Assembly (NCBI GenBank): GCA_015485125.1
Contig: WFUE01000053.1
Coordinates: 1-32,749, forward strand
Length of the DNA stretch: 32,749 nt
Reading direction: 5' to 3'
DNA from: Lysobacterales bacterium
GTDB lineage: Bacteria > Pseudomonadota > Gammaproteobacteria > Xanthomonadales > S139-57
The notes beneath the pieces were generated by a model that made no database searches, was not told the origin of the DNA, and saw only the letters and a list, made by a program, of their open reading frames with translations. Position numbers and translations under genes: made by a program. Shown in pieces: positions 19,727-27,957 of the stretch; the stretch's first letter is position 1, and every line of letters starts with the position of its first letter.

Positions 19727-20821
19727 CTACCCCTGCCAGGATTTCCAATACTCGGGCCAGCGGATATCCCGCGCCGCTTCAGTCAGCAATAACGGGTTTC
19801 TGGTATCCACCATCACCGCCTTCTCTTCAGTACGGCGTATCTTTGCCGCCGCCTCGATGGCCTTGGGGTGAGGCCCGTGGTGAATGCCCTGGGGGTGGAA
19901 GGTCACCATGCCCGGCTCGATACCCGCGCGGCTGAAGAAATTGCCTTCGTGGTAGAACAGCACTTCATCGAAGTCGATATTGCTGTGGTAGAAGGGCACC
20001 CGCAGCGCACCGGGGTCACCGGTCTCCAGTCCTCGCGGCAGGAAGGAACAGATCACCGCATTGCGCATGATGAAAGTGGTATGCGCAGACGGCGGCAGGT
20101 GATAGCGCTCGCTCATTACCGGCCGGATGTCACGGATGTTCAGCTGCCAGACGGTCACTTCACCCTTCCAGCCGGCGGCATTGATGGGATAGAACGGATA
20201 GGTGATGGTGGTAATCTGCCCCAGCCGCTGCACCTTGACCTGCCAGTTGCCCGGCTGGCGCAGGGACAAATCCGGCTCCGGCACGCGAATCACCGCCGGG
20301 TCGAACAAGGCGTGATGACCCAGCATGCCCCGCTCCGGCAGCGTGATCTCGCTGGCCGCCTCGATCACCAGCAGCGCCGTCTCCTCCTCGGGGCTGAAAC
20401 GGTACACCGTACCCCGCGGAATCACCAGATAATCCCCCTTCTCGTATTGCAGCGGGCCGAAATCCGTCTCCAGCAAACCACGACCCCGGTGCACGAACAG
20501 GCATTCATCGGCATCGGCGTTGCGGAAAAACCAGGGCATGGCCGTTTTCAGCACGCACATGGAAAGGCGCACATCGGCATTTTCGAGAAAGGCCACCCGC
20601 CCGGCGATATAGTCTTCTCCGCCCAGACCGTTCATCTGCAACACCGGCAGGGCCTCCGGGCGCAGCTCGCCTTCGATGTTCACCCAGTTCACCGGGGGCT
20701 CGGTGCGATAGAGATGCGTGGCACGGCCAAAGAAACCGTTGCGGCCATATTCTTCTTCCACCGTGCCTTCAGGGATGTCCACATGGGCCTGACGGGTAAA
20801 CACGCCTTTTTCGTGGTACAT
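19727..20821 (-). CDS. hmgA: homogentisate 1,2-dioxygenase
   Basis: Cupin-type; DECLFVHRGRGLLETDFG, GDYLVIPRGTVYRF, FHPQGIHHGPHPKAIE; adjacent to hppD. Confidence 0.88.
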   Translation of the reverse strand: MYHEKGVFTRQAHVDIPEGTVEEEYGRNGFFGRATHLYRTEPPVNWVNIEGELRPEALPVLQMNGLGGEDYIAGRVAFLENADVRLSMCVLKTAMPWFFRNADADECLFVHRGRGLLETDFGPLQYEKGDYLVIPRGTVYRFSPEEETALLVIEAASEITLPERGMLGHHALFDPAVIRVPEPDLSLRQPGNWQVKVQRLGQITTITYPFYPINAAGWKGEVTVWQLNIRDIRPVMSERYHLPPSAHTTFIMRNAVICSFLPRGLETGDPGALRVPFYHSNIDFDEVLFYHEGNFFSRAGIEPGMVTFHPQGIHHGPHPKAIEAAAKIRRTEEKAVMVDTRNPLLLTEAARDIRWPEYWKSWQG

Positions 20822-20929
20822 GCAGCGCTCCTTTCAATGAGAAAAGTTTATTTTGCGGCTTGAGGGATGCATGTTCAACAAAAACAGGGTATTTTATGAT
20901 TACTCATTCGAATAGTTTGAAGGTGTGCC

Positions 20930-21841
20930 ATGAGCTACCCGGATCTCGAGTCGCTGGAAATTCTCAATGTCATCGTGCAGGAAGGCAGCTTTGCCAAGGC
21001 CTCTGAACGCGTGCACAAGACCCAATCGGCGCTGAGCTATCAGGTCAAGAAACTGGAACAGCAACTGGGCTGCACCCTCATCGACCGCAGCCAGTACCGC
21101 ACCACCCTCACCCCGGCCGGGCGCACGCTGCTGGAAGAAGGGCGCAAACTGCTGCGCCAGGCCCGTCATCTCGATGCCCTGGCCAGCCAGCTGGCCAAGG
21201 GCTGGGAGCCGCGCCTGCTGTTGCTGCTGGACGGCATCATCCCCCAGCACCCGGTGCTGGACGCGCTGGCCAGCCTCAGCCGCGAGAACATCCCCACCCG
21301 TGTGCAACTGAAAACCGAGTTTCTCGGCGGGGTGGAATACCGCTTTCACGAGGACAAGGCCGACCTGATGGTGGTCAAGGACTACACCCCCTCGCAAAGG
21401 CTGGGGGAAATTCCACTGGGCGAGATGGAGATCCTGCTCTGCGCGGCGCCGGATCACCCCCTGAGCAAGCAACGCCAGCTGGAACTGTGGCAATTGCAGG
21501 AGCATGTGGAACTGTCGGTGCATGACTCCAGCCCGGCACCCTGCCCCACCCGCGACCAGCGTATCTTCGGCTGTGAACGGGTGTTTTTTCTCAGTGACTT
21601 CCGCGCCAAGGAAGAAGCCCTGCTCATGGGCCTGGGCTTTGGCTGGCTGCCGGCTTATCTGGCCGAGCCCCACCTGCGCGGTGGACGACTCAAGGTACTG
21701 GACTACCGCCATGGCAGCCGCTACAGTTTCCGCCCCAAACTGGTCTACCGGCTGGATACACCGCTGGGCCCGGCGGCGGAACGCCTGCTACGTGCCCTGC
21801 GCCAGACCCTGAGCCCGCAAACCGAGGAAAGTGCCGCGTGA
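20930..21841 (+). CDS. LysR family transcriptional regulator
   Basis: N-terminal HTH: ESLEILNVIVQEGSFAKASERVHKTQSALSYQVKKLEQQLGCTLIDRS; divergent from hmgA. Confidence 0.93.
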   Translation: MSYPDLESLEILNVIVQEGSFAKASERVHKTQSALSYQVKKLEQQLGCTLIDRSQYRTTLTPAGRTLLEEGRKLLRQARHLDALASQLAKGWEPRLLLLLDGIIPQHPVLDALASLSRENIPTRVQLKTEFLGGVEYRFHEDKADLMVVKDYTPSQRLGEIPLGEMEILLCAAPDHPLSKQRQLELWQLQEHVELSVHDSSPAPCPTRDQRIFGCERVFFLSDFRAKEEALLMGLGFGWLPAYLAEPHLRGGRLKVLDYRHGSRYSFRPKLVYRLDTPLGPAAERLLRALRQTLSPQTEESAA

Positions 21842-22455
21842 GCGAAATACTCTATGTTCATCCGCAAGACCCGCAGCCGCGGGTAATCCGCCAGGCCGTT
21901 CGCCTGCTGCAAAACCACGGGCTGCTGGCCTACCCCACCGACTCTGGCTACGCCCTGGGCTGGACTTTGGGCAACAAGGAAGCACAGGAACGAGTCAGCC
22001 GACTGCGACAAACCGACAAGCAGCACAACTACACCGTCATCTGCCGTGACCTCAGCGAAATCAGCCGCTACGCGCAGGTGGACAACGTGGCCTATCGCCT
22101 GATCAAATCCCATACGCCCGGCCCCTATACCTTCATCCTGCCCGGCACCCGCGAACTGCCCCGGCGGCTGCTGAACGAAAAACGCAAATCCGTCGGCATC
22201 CGCATCCCCGACCATGCCGTGGCCCTGGCCCTGCTGGATGAACTGGGCGAGGCAATGATGAGCTCCAGCCTGCTGCTGCCGGGGCGGGAACTGCGTCACA
22301 AGGAGCCCTGGGAACTGGCCGAGCTGCTGGACAAGCATGTGGATGGCTTCCTCGACGCCGGTCCCTGCGAAATGGAACCCACCACCGTGATCGACCTGCT
22401 GGAAGACCCGCCGGTGGTCATCCGCACCGGCAAGGGCCCGGTGGATTTTCTCTAG
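21838..22455 (+). CDS. Sua5/YciO/YrdC family protein (threonylcarbamoyl-AMP synthase-like)
   Basis: HGLLAYPTDSGYALG, LRQTDKQHNYTVICRDLSEISRYA, GPYTFILPGTRELPRRLLNEKRKSVGIRIPDH; GTG start in a 4-nt overlap with the LysR stop. Confidence 0.9.
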   Translation: MSEILYVHPQDPQPRVIRQAVRLLQNHGLLAYPTDSGYALGWTLGNKEAQERVSRLRQTDKQHNYTVICRDLSEISRYAQVDNVAYRLIKSHTPGPYTFILPGTRELPRRLLNEKRKSVGIRIPDHAVALALLDELGEAMMSSSLLLPGRELRHKEPWELAELLDKHVDGFLDAGPCEMEPTTVIDLLEDPPVVIRTGKGPVDFL

Positions 22456-22514
22456 CCGTTCACAGGCGAATCCACACGGCGCGTATGGAATCCGGCAAAC
22501 GACCCTTGCGAATC

Positions 22515-22538
22515 ATTTTATTGCAGCTACATTAAAAT
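22515..22538. promoter_or_regulatory. candidate autoregulatory operator of brnTA (24-bp imperfect palindrome)
   Basis: ATTTTATTGCAG/CTACATTAAAAT: 10 of 12 arm positions complementary, ending 1 nt before the brnT ATG. Confidence 0.6.
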
Positions 22539-22539
22539 C

Positions 22540-22803
22540 ATGGAGTATGAGTGGGATGCGCGCAAGGCTGCCCGGAACTTCCTCAATCATGGCGTCTCTT
22601 TTCAGTCAGTTGTGCATTTTGCCTGGGAAGAGGCCACGATTATCGAGGACACACGCAAAGCCTATGGAGAGCCACACTGGATTGCATACGACCCTATTGG
22701 CAAACATTTACATTGTCTGGTTTTTACGCTGCGTGATAACCACATCCGGGTGATCAGCTTGCGCAAGGCAAACAGTAGAGAGGTCAAACGTTATGATCCG
22801 TAA
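22540..22803 (+). CDS. brnT: BrnT family type II toxin
   Basis: EYEWDARKAARNFLNHGVSFQSVVHFAWEEATIIEDTR...IRVISLRKANSREVKRYDP is characteristic of BrnT. Confidence 0.92.
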   Translation: MEYEWDARKAARNFLNHGVSFQSVVHFAWEEATIIEDTRKAYGEPHWIAYDPIGKHLHCLVFTLRDNHIRVISLRKANSREVKRYDP

Positions 22804-23125
22804 ACTCCACATGCCCTCTCCAGAGGAAGATGCAGAAATCCGCCGCGGCATCGAAGCGGATGACGAAGCACGCGAACTAACCGACGAGGAAATAGCCCGC
22901 ATGCGACCGGCTGCCGAAATATTGCCGGAAGTGGTAGCCGCCTATCAGGCCGGCAAGCTCAAGATGCGTGGCCGCCCTCCCAAGGCCAAGCGCAAGATTC
23001 AGGTCTCCATCCGCTACAGCCCGGAGGTCATCCAGCATTTCAGGGCCACCGGCCCCGGCTGGCAAACCCGCATGGACGAGGTGTTGAAAGCCTGGGTGGC
23101 CAAACACGGCAACAAGCCCGAATGA
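22793..23125 (+). CDS. brnA: BrnA family antitoxin
   Basis: GRPPKAKRKIQVSIRYSPEVIQHFRATGPGWQTRMDEVLKAWVAKH RHH-type C-terminus; overlaps brnT. Confidence 0.9.
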   Translation: MIRKLHMPSPEEDAEIRRGIEADDEARELTDEEIARMRPAAEILPEVVAAYQAGKLKMRGRPPKAKRKIQVSIRYSPEVIQHFRATGPGWQTRMDEVLKAWVAKHGNKPE

Positions 23126-23184
23126 CCGGGCATGTCAGTCCAACCTCCGACTACTGCTTCACTCCCTGAGCAAACCCGCCAAAC

Positions 23185-24330
23185 CTAGACAAAGGTATCC
23201 ACCAGACCCTGACCACCCGGCATGTCTGTCCAGCGTTGAACCGGGGTTTCAACCACCGATTCCGCCTCGGCTGCTGGCCCGTCACTGCCAGAGCCCGGCT
23301 GGCCGGCGGCCTGCCCCTCGGCCTGCATGCCGAACTGACCACCAGCATGCTGGCGGATATCCAGTTGCAACTGCCCCTGTGCCACCGGCAGGGCTTCGCG
23401 GATATGTGCCTGACTGGCATGGAGCAGGTCACGCGCTTCCGCCGTGGCGGTGATGATCTGCACATGGGTCAGGCCATTGTCCAGCTTGAGGTGGATTTTC
23501 ATCGCACCCAGTTCCGGCGGGTCCAGGCGTACATCCATCTGTTTCATGTCCTGACGCAGCATGAACTGAACCTGTTGTTGCATTTGCTGCGCGAAGGCCG
23601 GGGAATGGGGCTGCAGGACCGGAGTCGGTGGCGTGGCAGGCGTGGACGGGTTGGCGGGAGTGGCCATGCGTGTCTGCAGGGCCTGGGTCAGACCGGCTGC
23701 ATCCAGATCGTGATCCTGCACCTGCAAGGCAAGCTGTGGCGTGTCGGCAATCGGTGGAGTCATACTGGCCATCAGCCCCAGAGCCGGGCCCAAAGAGGAA
23801 GAAGGCAGAGAATACGCCGGTTGCGATGGAGGATGATCCGGCTTGGTTGCAGCTTGTGCCCGGGCTTGCATACTGGCAAGGGTAGTTTGTGTGCCCGGTG
23901 TAATACTGGCAACAGGGGCATCATCAACCGTTCGGGTGCGCATGGCCCAGACAGCGGTCTGGGTCTGCTGTTCAGCAGCACCGGCGACTGGAGTGGCTTC
24001 CACTTCCGGCTGATAGAGCAGCGCAGCCAGCATGGCCATGGCGGAATCAGGTGTATCTGCCGCATCCTCGGCAGTGGCATCCAGCTCAAGAAAATGCATG
24101 CCCTGCACGGCCTGGCGGTCGATGTCGCTTTCCGGCAACAGGAGAAAATCCGCCGGCAGAGCGGCAAGATCCTGCCCCTCGGCATCCAGCTGTTGCAGCT
24201 TTTCCAGCCACTGACTCCAGTCGGCCTCGCTGTATTGCAGCAACTGGGCAAACCCCGGCGCGGCTTGCATTTCCGGCGGGGGCGCCTGCAAGGTGGTCAG
24301 AATATCCTGCAGGGTGACATTGGCAAACAT
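23185..24330 (-). CDS. flagellar hook-length control protein FliK-like
   Basis: Low-complexity Pro/Thr/Gln N-terminal part and a Flg_hook-type C-terminus: MDVRLDPPELGAMKIHLKLDNGLTHVQIITATAEARDLLHASQAHIREAL. Confidence 0.75.
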   Translation of the reverse strand: MFANVTLQDILTTLQAPPPEMQAAPGFAQLLQYSEADWSQWLEKLQQLDAEGQDLAALPADFLLLPESDIDRQAVQGMHFLELDATAEDAADTPDSAMAMLAALLYQPEVEATPVAGAAEQQTQTAVWAMRTRTVDDAPVASITPGTQTTLASMQARAQAATKPDHPPSQPAYSLPSSSLGPALGLMASMTPPIADTPQLALQVQDHDLDAAGLTQALQTRMATPANPSTPATPPTPVLQPHSPAFAQQMQQQVQFMLRQDMKQMDVRLDPPELGAMKIHLKLDNGLTHVQIITATAEARDLLHASQAHIREALPVAQGQLQLDIRQHAGGQFGMQAEGQAAGQPGSGSDGPAAEAESVVETPVQRWTDMPGGQGLVDTFV

Positions 24331-24390
24331 GGGCAACTCTCCACGGCAATCATCCAGTGTTGCCCGAACACGCTGCAAGGCCCGTGCCAG

Positions 24391-25065
24391 TCAGCCTTTC
24401 ACTGGCAGCACATCACAGAATACGAAGCCGTCACGCTCCACTACTTCACCGGTTTCCACCGCCAGCGGCTGGCGGAACATAGGCCCGGCATGAACGAAGG
24501 TGTGGAATTCGCCATGCTCGCCGCAGGGGTCGACACCCGCAGGCAAGTCAGCCAGCAGACCGCGGTCGAAGCGCCGGCCGGCAAAGCGGGCGGGCAGCTT
24601 GCGCGGGTCGACACAGGTCAGGGTGGCTTGCAGACCACCAGCGATCATGGCCTCGGCCAGCGCATCCGTGGGCAGGCCCCAGAGCGGGAAGCGCAATTCC
24701 AGACCACTGCCGGCCATTTGCTGTTCACGGTAGGCCCGTACATCTTCCAGAAACAGATCGCCGAAGGCCACCGCTTCTGCCTGCTGTTCATGGAGAAAGG
24801 TCAGCAGACCCCGCATGGCCTGTTCGTACCGGTGGTTGCTGCAGGGCCAGGGCAACTCGATGATCTTCAACGGCAAGCCGCAGGCACGGGCCTGTGCCTG
24901 CAACAGCGCCACCCGTACCGCGTGCATGGCCGTTCTCTGGAACTGCCCGTTCACCGTGGTAAACAGGCCGGCCACTTCCACCGCCGGGTCCTGCTGCAAC
25001 TGGTACAGGGTCCAGGCGCTGTCCTTGCCCGTACTCCAGGACAGCCAGACACGCCGGGCCGTCAC
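24391..25065 (-). CDS. Dph6-related ATP pyrophosphatase / adenine nucleotide alpha-hydrolase family
   Basis: VWLSWSTGKDSAWTLYQLQQ, VAFGDLFLEDVRAYREQQMAGSGLELRFPLWG, GVDPCGEHGEFHTFVHAGPMF. Confidence 0.88.
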   Translation of the reverse strand: MTARRVWLSWSTGKDSAWTLYQLQQDPAVEVAGLFTTVNGQFQRTAMHAVRVALLQAQARACGLPLKIIELPWPCSNHRYEQAMRGLLTFLHEQQAEAVAFGDLFLEDVRAYREQQMAGSGLELRFPLWGLPTDALAEAMIAGGLQATLTCVDPRKLPARFAGRRFDRGLLADLPAGVDPCGEHGEFHTFVHAGPMFRQPLAVETGEVVERDGFVFCDVLPVKG

Positions 25066-25068
25066 CGC

Positions 25069-25497
25069 CTAGCGCCCTTCTCCATCGCGGTTGGGGCAGC
25101 GGGTGCAGCGGGCGTAGAGCGTCAGGCTATGTTCTTCCAGCTCAAAGCCATTCTGCTCGGCAATCGCCTGTTGCCTGCGCTCGATTTCATCATCGACAAA
25201 CTCGATGATCTTGCCACAGTCCAGGCAGAGGATATGATCATGGTGCTGGCCGGTGTCCAGCTCATAGACCGACTGCCCACCCTCGAAGTTGTGCTTGCGG
25301 ACCAGGCCCACGCCCTCGAACTGGGTCAATACCCGGTAGACCGTGGCCAGGCCAATGTCTTCCTGCGCTTCCAGCAGGCAGCGGTAGATGTCTTCGGCCG
25401 TAAGGTGTGCATCGTGGTTCTGTTCGAGAATTTCCAGAATCTTTACACGCGGCAGGGTAACCTTCAGCCCGGCTTTCTTGATGTCAGCGGATTCCAA
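25069..25497 (-). CDS. fur: ferric uptake regulator
   Basis: KAGLKVTLPRVKILEIL, HLTAEDIYRCL, IGLATVYRVLTQFE, HHDHILCLDCGKIIEF; divergent from bamE. Confidence 0.95.
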   Translation of the reverse strand: MESADIKKAGLKVTLPRVKILEILEQNHDAHLTAEDIYRCLLEAQEDIGLATVYRVLTQFEGVGLVRKHNFEGGQSVYELDTGQHHDHILCLDCGKIIEFVDDEIERRQQAIAEQNGFELEEHSLTLYARCTRCPNRDGEGR

Positions 25498-25582
25498 CGC
25501 GCTCTCCCGTCAGTGGCTTTCACTTATAGTACAATGGTGCATTATCTTTCATGGCCAAGCGGCTTACAATCAGGCATTCTTC

Positions 25583-25930
25583 ATGAAACAGTTTCTTAGC
25601 CTTCTCGCCTTCTGCGGCATGGTTTTTCTCTCTGGCTGCGGCGTGATCTACAAGGTCAATGTCGCCCAGGGCAACAAGTTCGAGCAAAAGGACCTGAAAG
25701 ACCTGCGCCCGGGCCTGACCCGACAACAGGTGATGAGCATACTGGGCACACCCGCCGTGCAAGACCCTTTCCACAAGGACCGCTGGGATTACGTCTACTA
25801 CTACAAGAACTACCGCAGCGGCACCACCGATACCCGGGAGCTTACCCTGTTTTTCGAGAATGGCCGACTGGCCAGAATGGAAGGGGACACCCTGCCGGAA
25901 GATGTGGAAAGCGTGGACGAGGCCCCCTGA
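25583..25930 (+). CDS. bamE: outer membrane protein assembly factor BamE
   Basis: Lipobox LSGC; GLTRQQVMSILGTPAVQDPFHKDRWDYVYYY; start trimmed to MKQFLSLL. Confidence 0.93.
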   Translation: MKQFLSLLAFCGMVFLSGCGVIYKVNVAQGNKFEQKDLKDLRPGLTRQQVMSILGTPAVQDPFHKDRWDYVYYYKNYRSGTTDTRELTLFFENGRLARMEGDTLPEDVESVDEAP

Positions 25931-25951
25931 ACCGTTACACTGACGGCAGGC

Positions 25952-26236
25952 TCAGGCCTGCGCTTTCCGCTGTGCCACCTTCTTGCGCCGGGCGGTTTTC
26001 GGGTCGGCAATCAAGGGGCGGTAGATTTCGATGCGCTCGCCGGCCTCGACCACGTCCTCCAGCTTGCGCCGCTTGCTGAACACACCTACATCGCCCACTT
26101 CCATGTCTGGAAATTCCTCACGGATGCCCGAGCGCTCGATGGCCTCGGCAATGGTCGTGCCCACCGGCACCTGCAGGGCAATGATGCGCTGCTTCTCTGG
26201 CGTGGCATAGGCTACTTCAATGTCAATGATGTCCAT
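25952..26236 (-). CDS. rnfH: RnfH family protein
   Basis: IEVAYATPEKQRIIALQVPVGTTIAEAIERSGI, VGVFSKRRKLEDVVEAGERIEIYRPLIADPKTARRKK. Confidence 0.92.
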   Translation of the reverse strand: MDIIDIEVAYATPEKQRIIALQVPVGTTIAEAIERSGIREEFPDMEVGDVGVFSKRRKLEDVVEAGERIEIYRPLIADPKTARRKKVAQRKAQA

Positions 26237-26660
26237 GCACGGCCTCCGCGCGTTGTACAAAATCGTTGACCATGCGATCGGCGATGCCGGCAAAGCCCCT
26301 GGAAAAGGCCAGGTTCACCAGCCCGGAAGCAAAGGCAAAACGCAGTTCTAGCGCCACCTTGCTGCCCAGATCCCCCAGGGGAGTGAAGGTCCAGCGGCCT
26401 GACAGGCTGGTGAAGGGGCCTTCCTCCAGTTCGATAACGATCTCCCGCCCTGGCACATGGGTATTGCGGGTGGTGAAATGCTGGCGGATGCCGGCCACCT
26501 GCAAATGGATGCGCCCGCGCATGCCTTCCGGCCATTCTTCCAGCACTTCTCCGCCAGTGCACCAGCTGAGAAATTCCGGATAGCGGGCCACATCCTTCAC
26601 CAGCCCGTACATGGCTTCCGCGGAATAGGGCACCAGCGCTTCACGCTCAACGGTTTGCAT
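26223..26660 (-). CDS. ratA: RatA/Coq10-type START-domain protein
   Basis: [32 protein letters not shown]; next to rnfH and divergent from smpB. Confidence 0.92.
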   Translation of the reverse strand: MQTVEREALVPYSAEAMYGLVKDVARYPEFLSWCTGGEVLEEWPEGMRGRIHLQVAGIRQHFTTRNTHVPGREIVIELEEGPFTSLSGRWTFTPLGDLGSKVALELRFAFASGLVNLAFSRGFAGIADRMVNDFVQRAEAVHGHH

Positions 26661-26762
26661 TGGGTCAAAAGTCTGTGGAAAGCGGCACATCCTGCCATTA
26701 CCGGCCGCTGGCCGCAAGCAATCAGGATCAGTGCTAGAATACGCGCCCCCGGAGGAATCACC

Positions 26763-27242
26763 ATGGCCAAGCACAAGAAAAAACCCAAGGAAAGCGGCAG
26801 TACCATCGCCACCAACCGCAAGGCCCGCTTCGAGTTTCATCTGCACGAACGGCTGGAAGCGGGGCTGGCGCTGGAAGGCTGGGAAGTCAAGAGCCTGCGT
26901 GCCGGCCGGATCAACTTCGATGAAAGCTTCGTCCAGATCGACAAGGGCGAGGCCTGGCTGCATGGTGCCCGCATCACTCCCCTGCCTTCGGCTTCCACCC
27001 ACAACCCGGCTGACCCGGTACGCAAGCGCAAGCTGTTGCTGCACAAGCACGAAATCAACCGCTTGATCGGCGTGGTGGAACGCAAGGGCATGACCCTCGT
27101 GCCCACCGCCCTCTACTGGAAGAAGGGCAAGATCAAGCTGGAAATCGCCGTGGCCGAAGGCAAGAAACTGCACGACAAGCGAGAAACCGCCAAGAACCGC
27201 GACTGGCAGCGGGAAAAGGCCCGTGTACTGAAACACGGCTGA
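26763..27242 (+). CDS. smpB: SsrA-binding protein
   Basis: [44 protein letters not shown]-terminal [24 protein letters not shown]. Confidence 0.97.
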   Translation: MAKHKKKPKESGSTIATNRKARFEFHLHERLEAGLALEGWEVKSLRAGRINFDESFVQIDKGEAWLHGARITPLPSASTHNPADPVRKRKLLLHKHEINRLIGVVERKGMTLVPTALYWKKGKIKLEIAVAEGKKLHDKRETAKNRDWQREKARVLKHG

Positions 27243-27252
27243 CCGCCAGCAC

Positions 27253-27283
27253 TTGACCTGGAGCCAACTCCAGCTGTTATGCT
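27253..27283 (+). promoter_or_regulatory. MerR-type promoter P1 (19-bp spacer, CTGGAG-N4-CTCCAG dyad)
   Basis: TTGACC (27253-27258), 19-bp spacer, TATGCT (27278-27283); perfect dyad 27258-27273. Confidence 0.8.
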
Positions 27284-27289
27284 CTCCAT

Positions 27290-27547
27290 ATGAAAGTGGA
27301 ACTGTTCTCCTCTGGCCATTGCCCTGCTTGCCAGCAAGCCGAACACCGCCTGGACGAAGTATTGCAACTCACCGGGCTGACGGGACGTGTAGCGTTGTAC
27401 AAACGACGACTGCCCGATGATCTGGATCGTGCGGTGACACTGGGTGTCAAGGCCCTCCCGGCCCTGGCCATCGACGACCAGCTGGTGATCACTGGCCTGC
27501 CCAGCAGACAGCAACTGCACCAGTTGCTGAAGGCGGAAACGTCATGA
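27290..27547 (+). CDS. small thioredoxin/glutaredoxin-fold protein (CPAC motif)
   Basis: MKVELFSSGHCPACQQAEHRLDEVL...GVKALPALAIDDQLVITGLPSRQQLHQLL. Confidence 0.8.
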   Translation: MKVELFSSGHCPACQQAEHRLDEVLQLTGLTGRVALYKRRLPDDLDRAVTLGVKALPALAIDDQLVITGLPSRQQLHQLLKAETS

Positions 27548-27957
27548 ACGGCCTGAGCATTCGTCAAGCGAGTGAACATACCGGCTTCAGCAGCGACACT
27601 TTGCGCTATTACGAAAAACTGGGCCTGATCGGGCCTGTACCTCGCAGTCCTTCCGGCCAGCGCCGCTATGGTGAAAAGGAACTGTCACAACTGCGTTTCA
27701 TCCAGCGTGCCCGCAAGATGCACTTCAGTCTGGAGGAAATCGCTCTGTTGATGACACTGCGGCAACAGCCACTGCAAGTGCAGCAGGAAGTACGTACCCT
27801 GACCGCCACCAAACTGAAACAGATCGAGGAAACCCTGCAAGCCCTGGAACATCTGCGAGATGAGCTGCATCTGCTGCTTAACCTGTGTCCCGGTGACGAG
27901 CAGGGCCATTGCCCCATCATCGAACAGCTGGAAAAAAAAGATACAAGCAGCGCTTGA
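27544..27957 (+). CDS. MerR family transcriptional regulator with CueR-like metal-binding loop
   Basis: LSIRQASEHTGFSSDTLRYYEKLGLI HTH; C-terminal CPGDEQGHCPIIEQL resembles E. coli CueR CPGDDSADCPIIENL; ATGA overlap with the thioredoxin-like gene. Confidence 0.9.
   Translation: MNGLSIRQASEHTGFSSDTLRYYEKLGLIGPVPRSPSGQRRYGEKELSQLRFIQRARKMHFSLEEIALLMTLRQQPLQVQQEVRTLTATKLKQIEETLQALEHLRDELHLLLNLCPGDEQGHCPIIEQLEKKDTSSA

Noticed and set aside
25498-25582. Possible Fur box in the fur-bamE intergenic region (GATAATGCACCATT)
   Set aside because: Only one half resembles the GATAATNATTATC consensus; too weak to call
23236-25599. 787-aa plus-strand ORF spanning three genes
   Set aside because: Antisense to the FliK-like, Dph6-like and fur genes, which have clear motifs; composition-driven stop-free frame in GC-rich DNA
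26763-27289. tmRNA gene near smpB
   Set aside because: No tRNA-like ends or tag-coding sequence seen; only smpB and the P1 promoter are present
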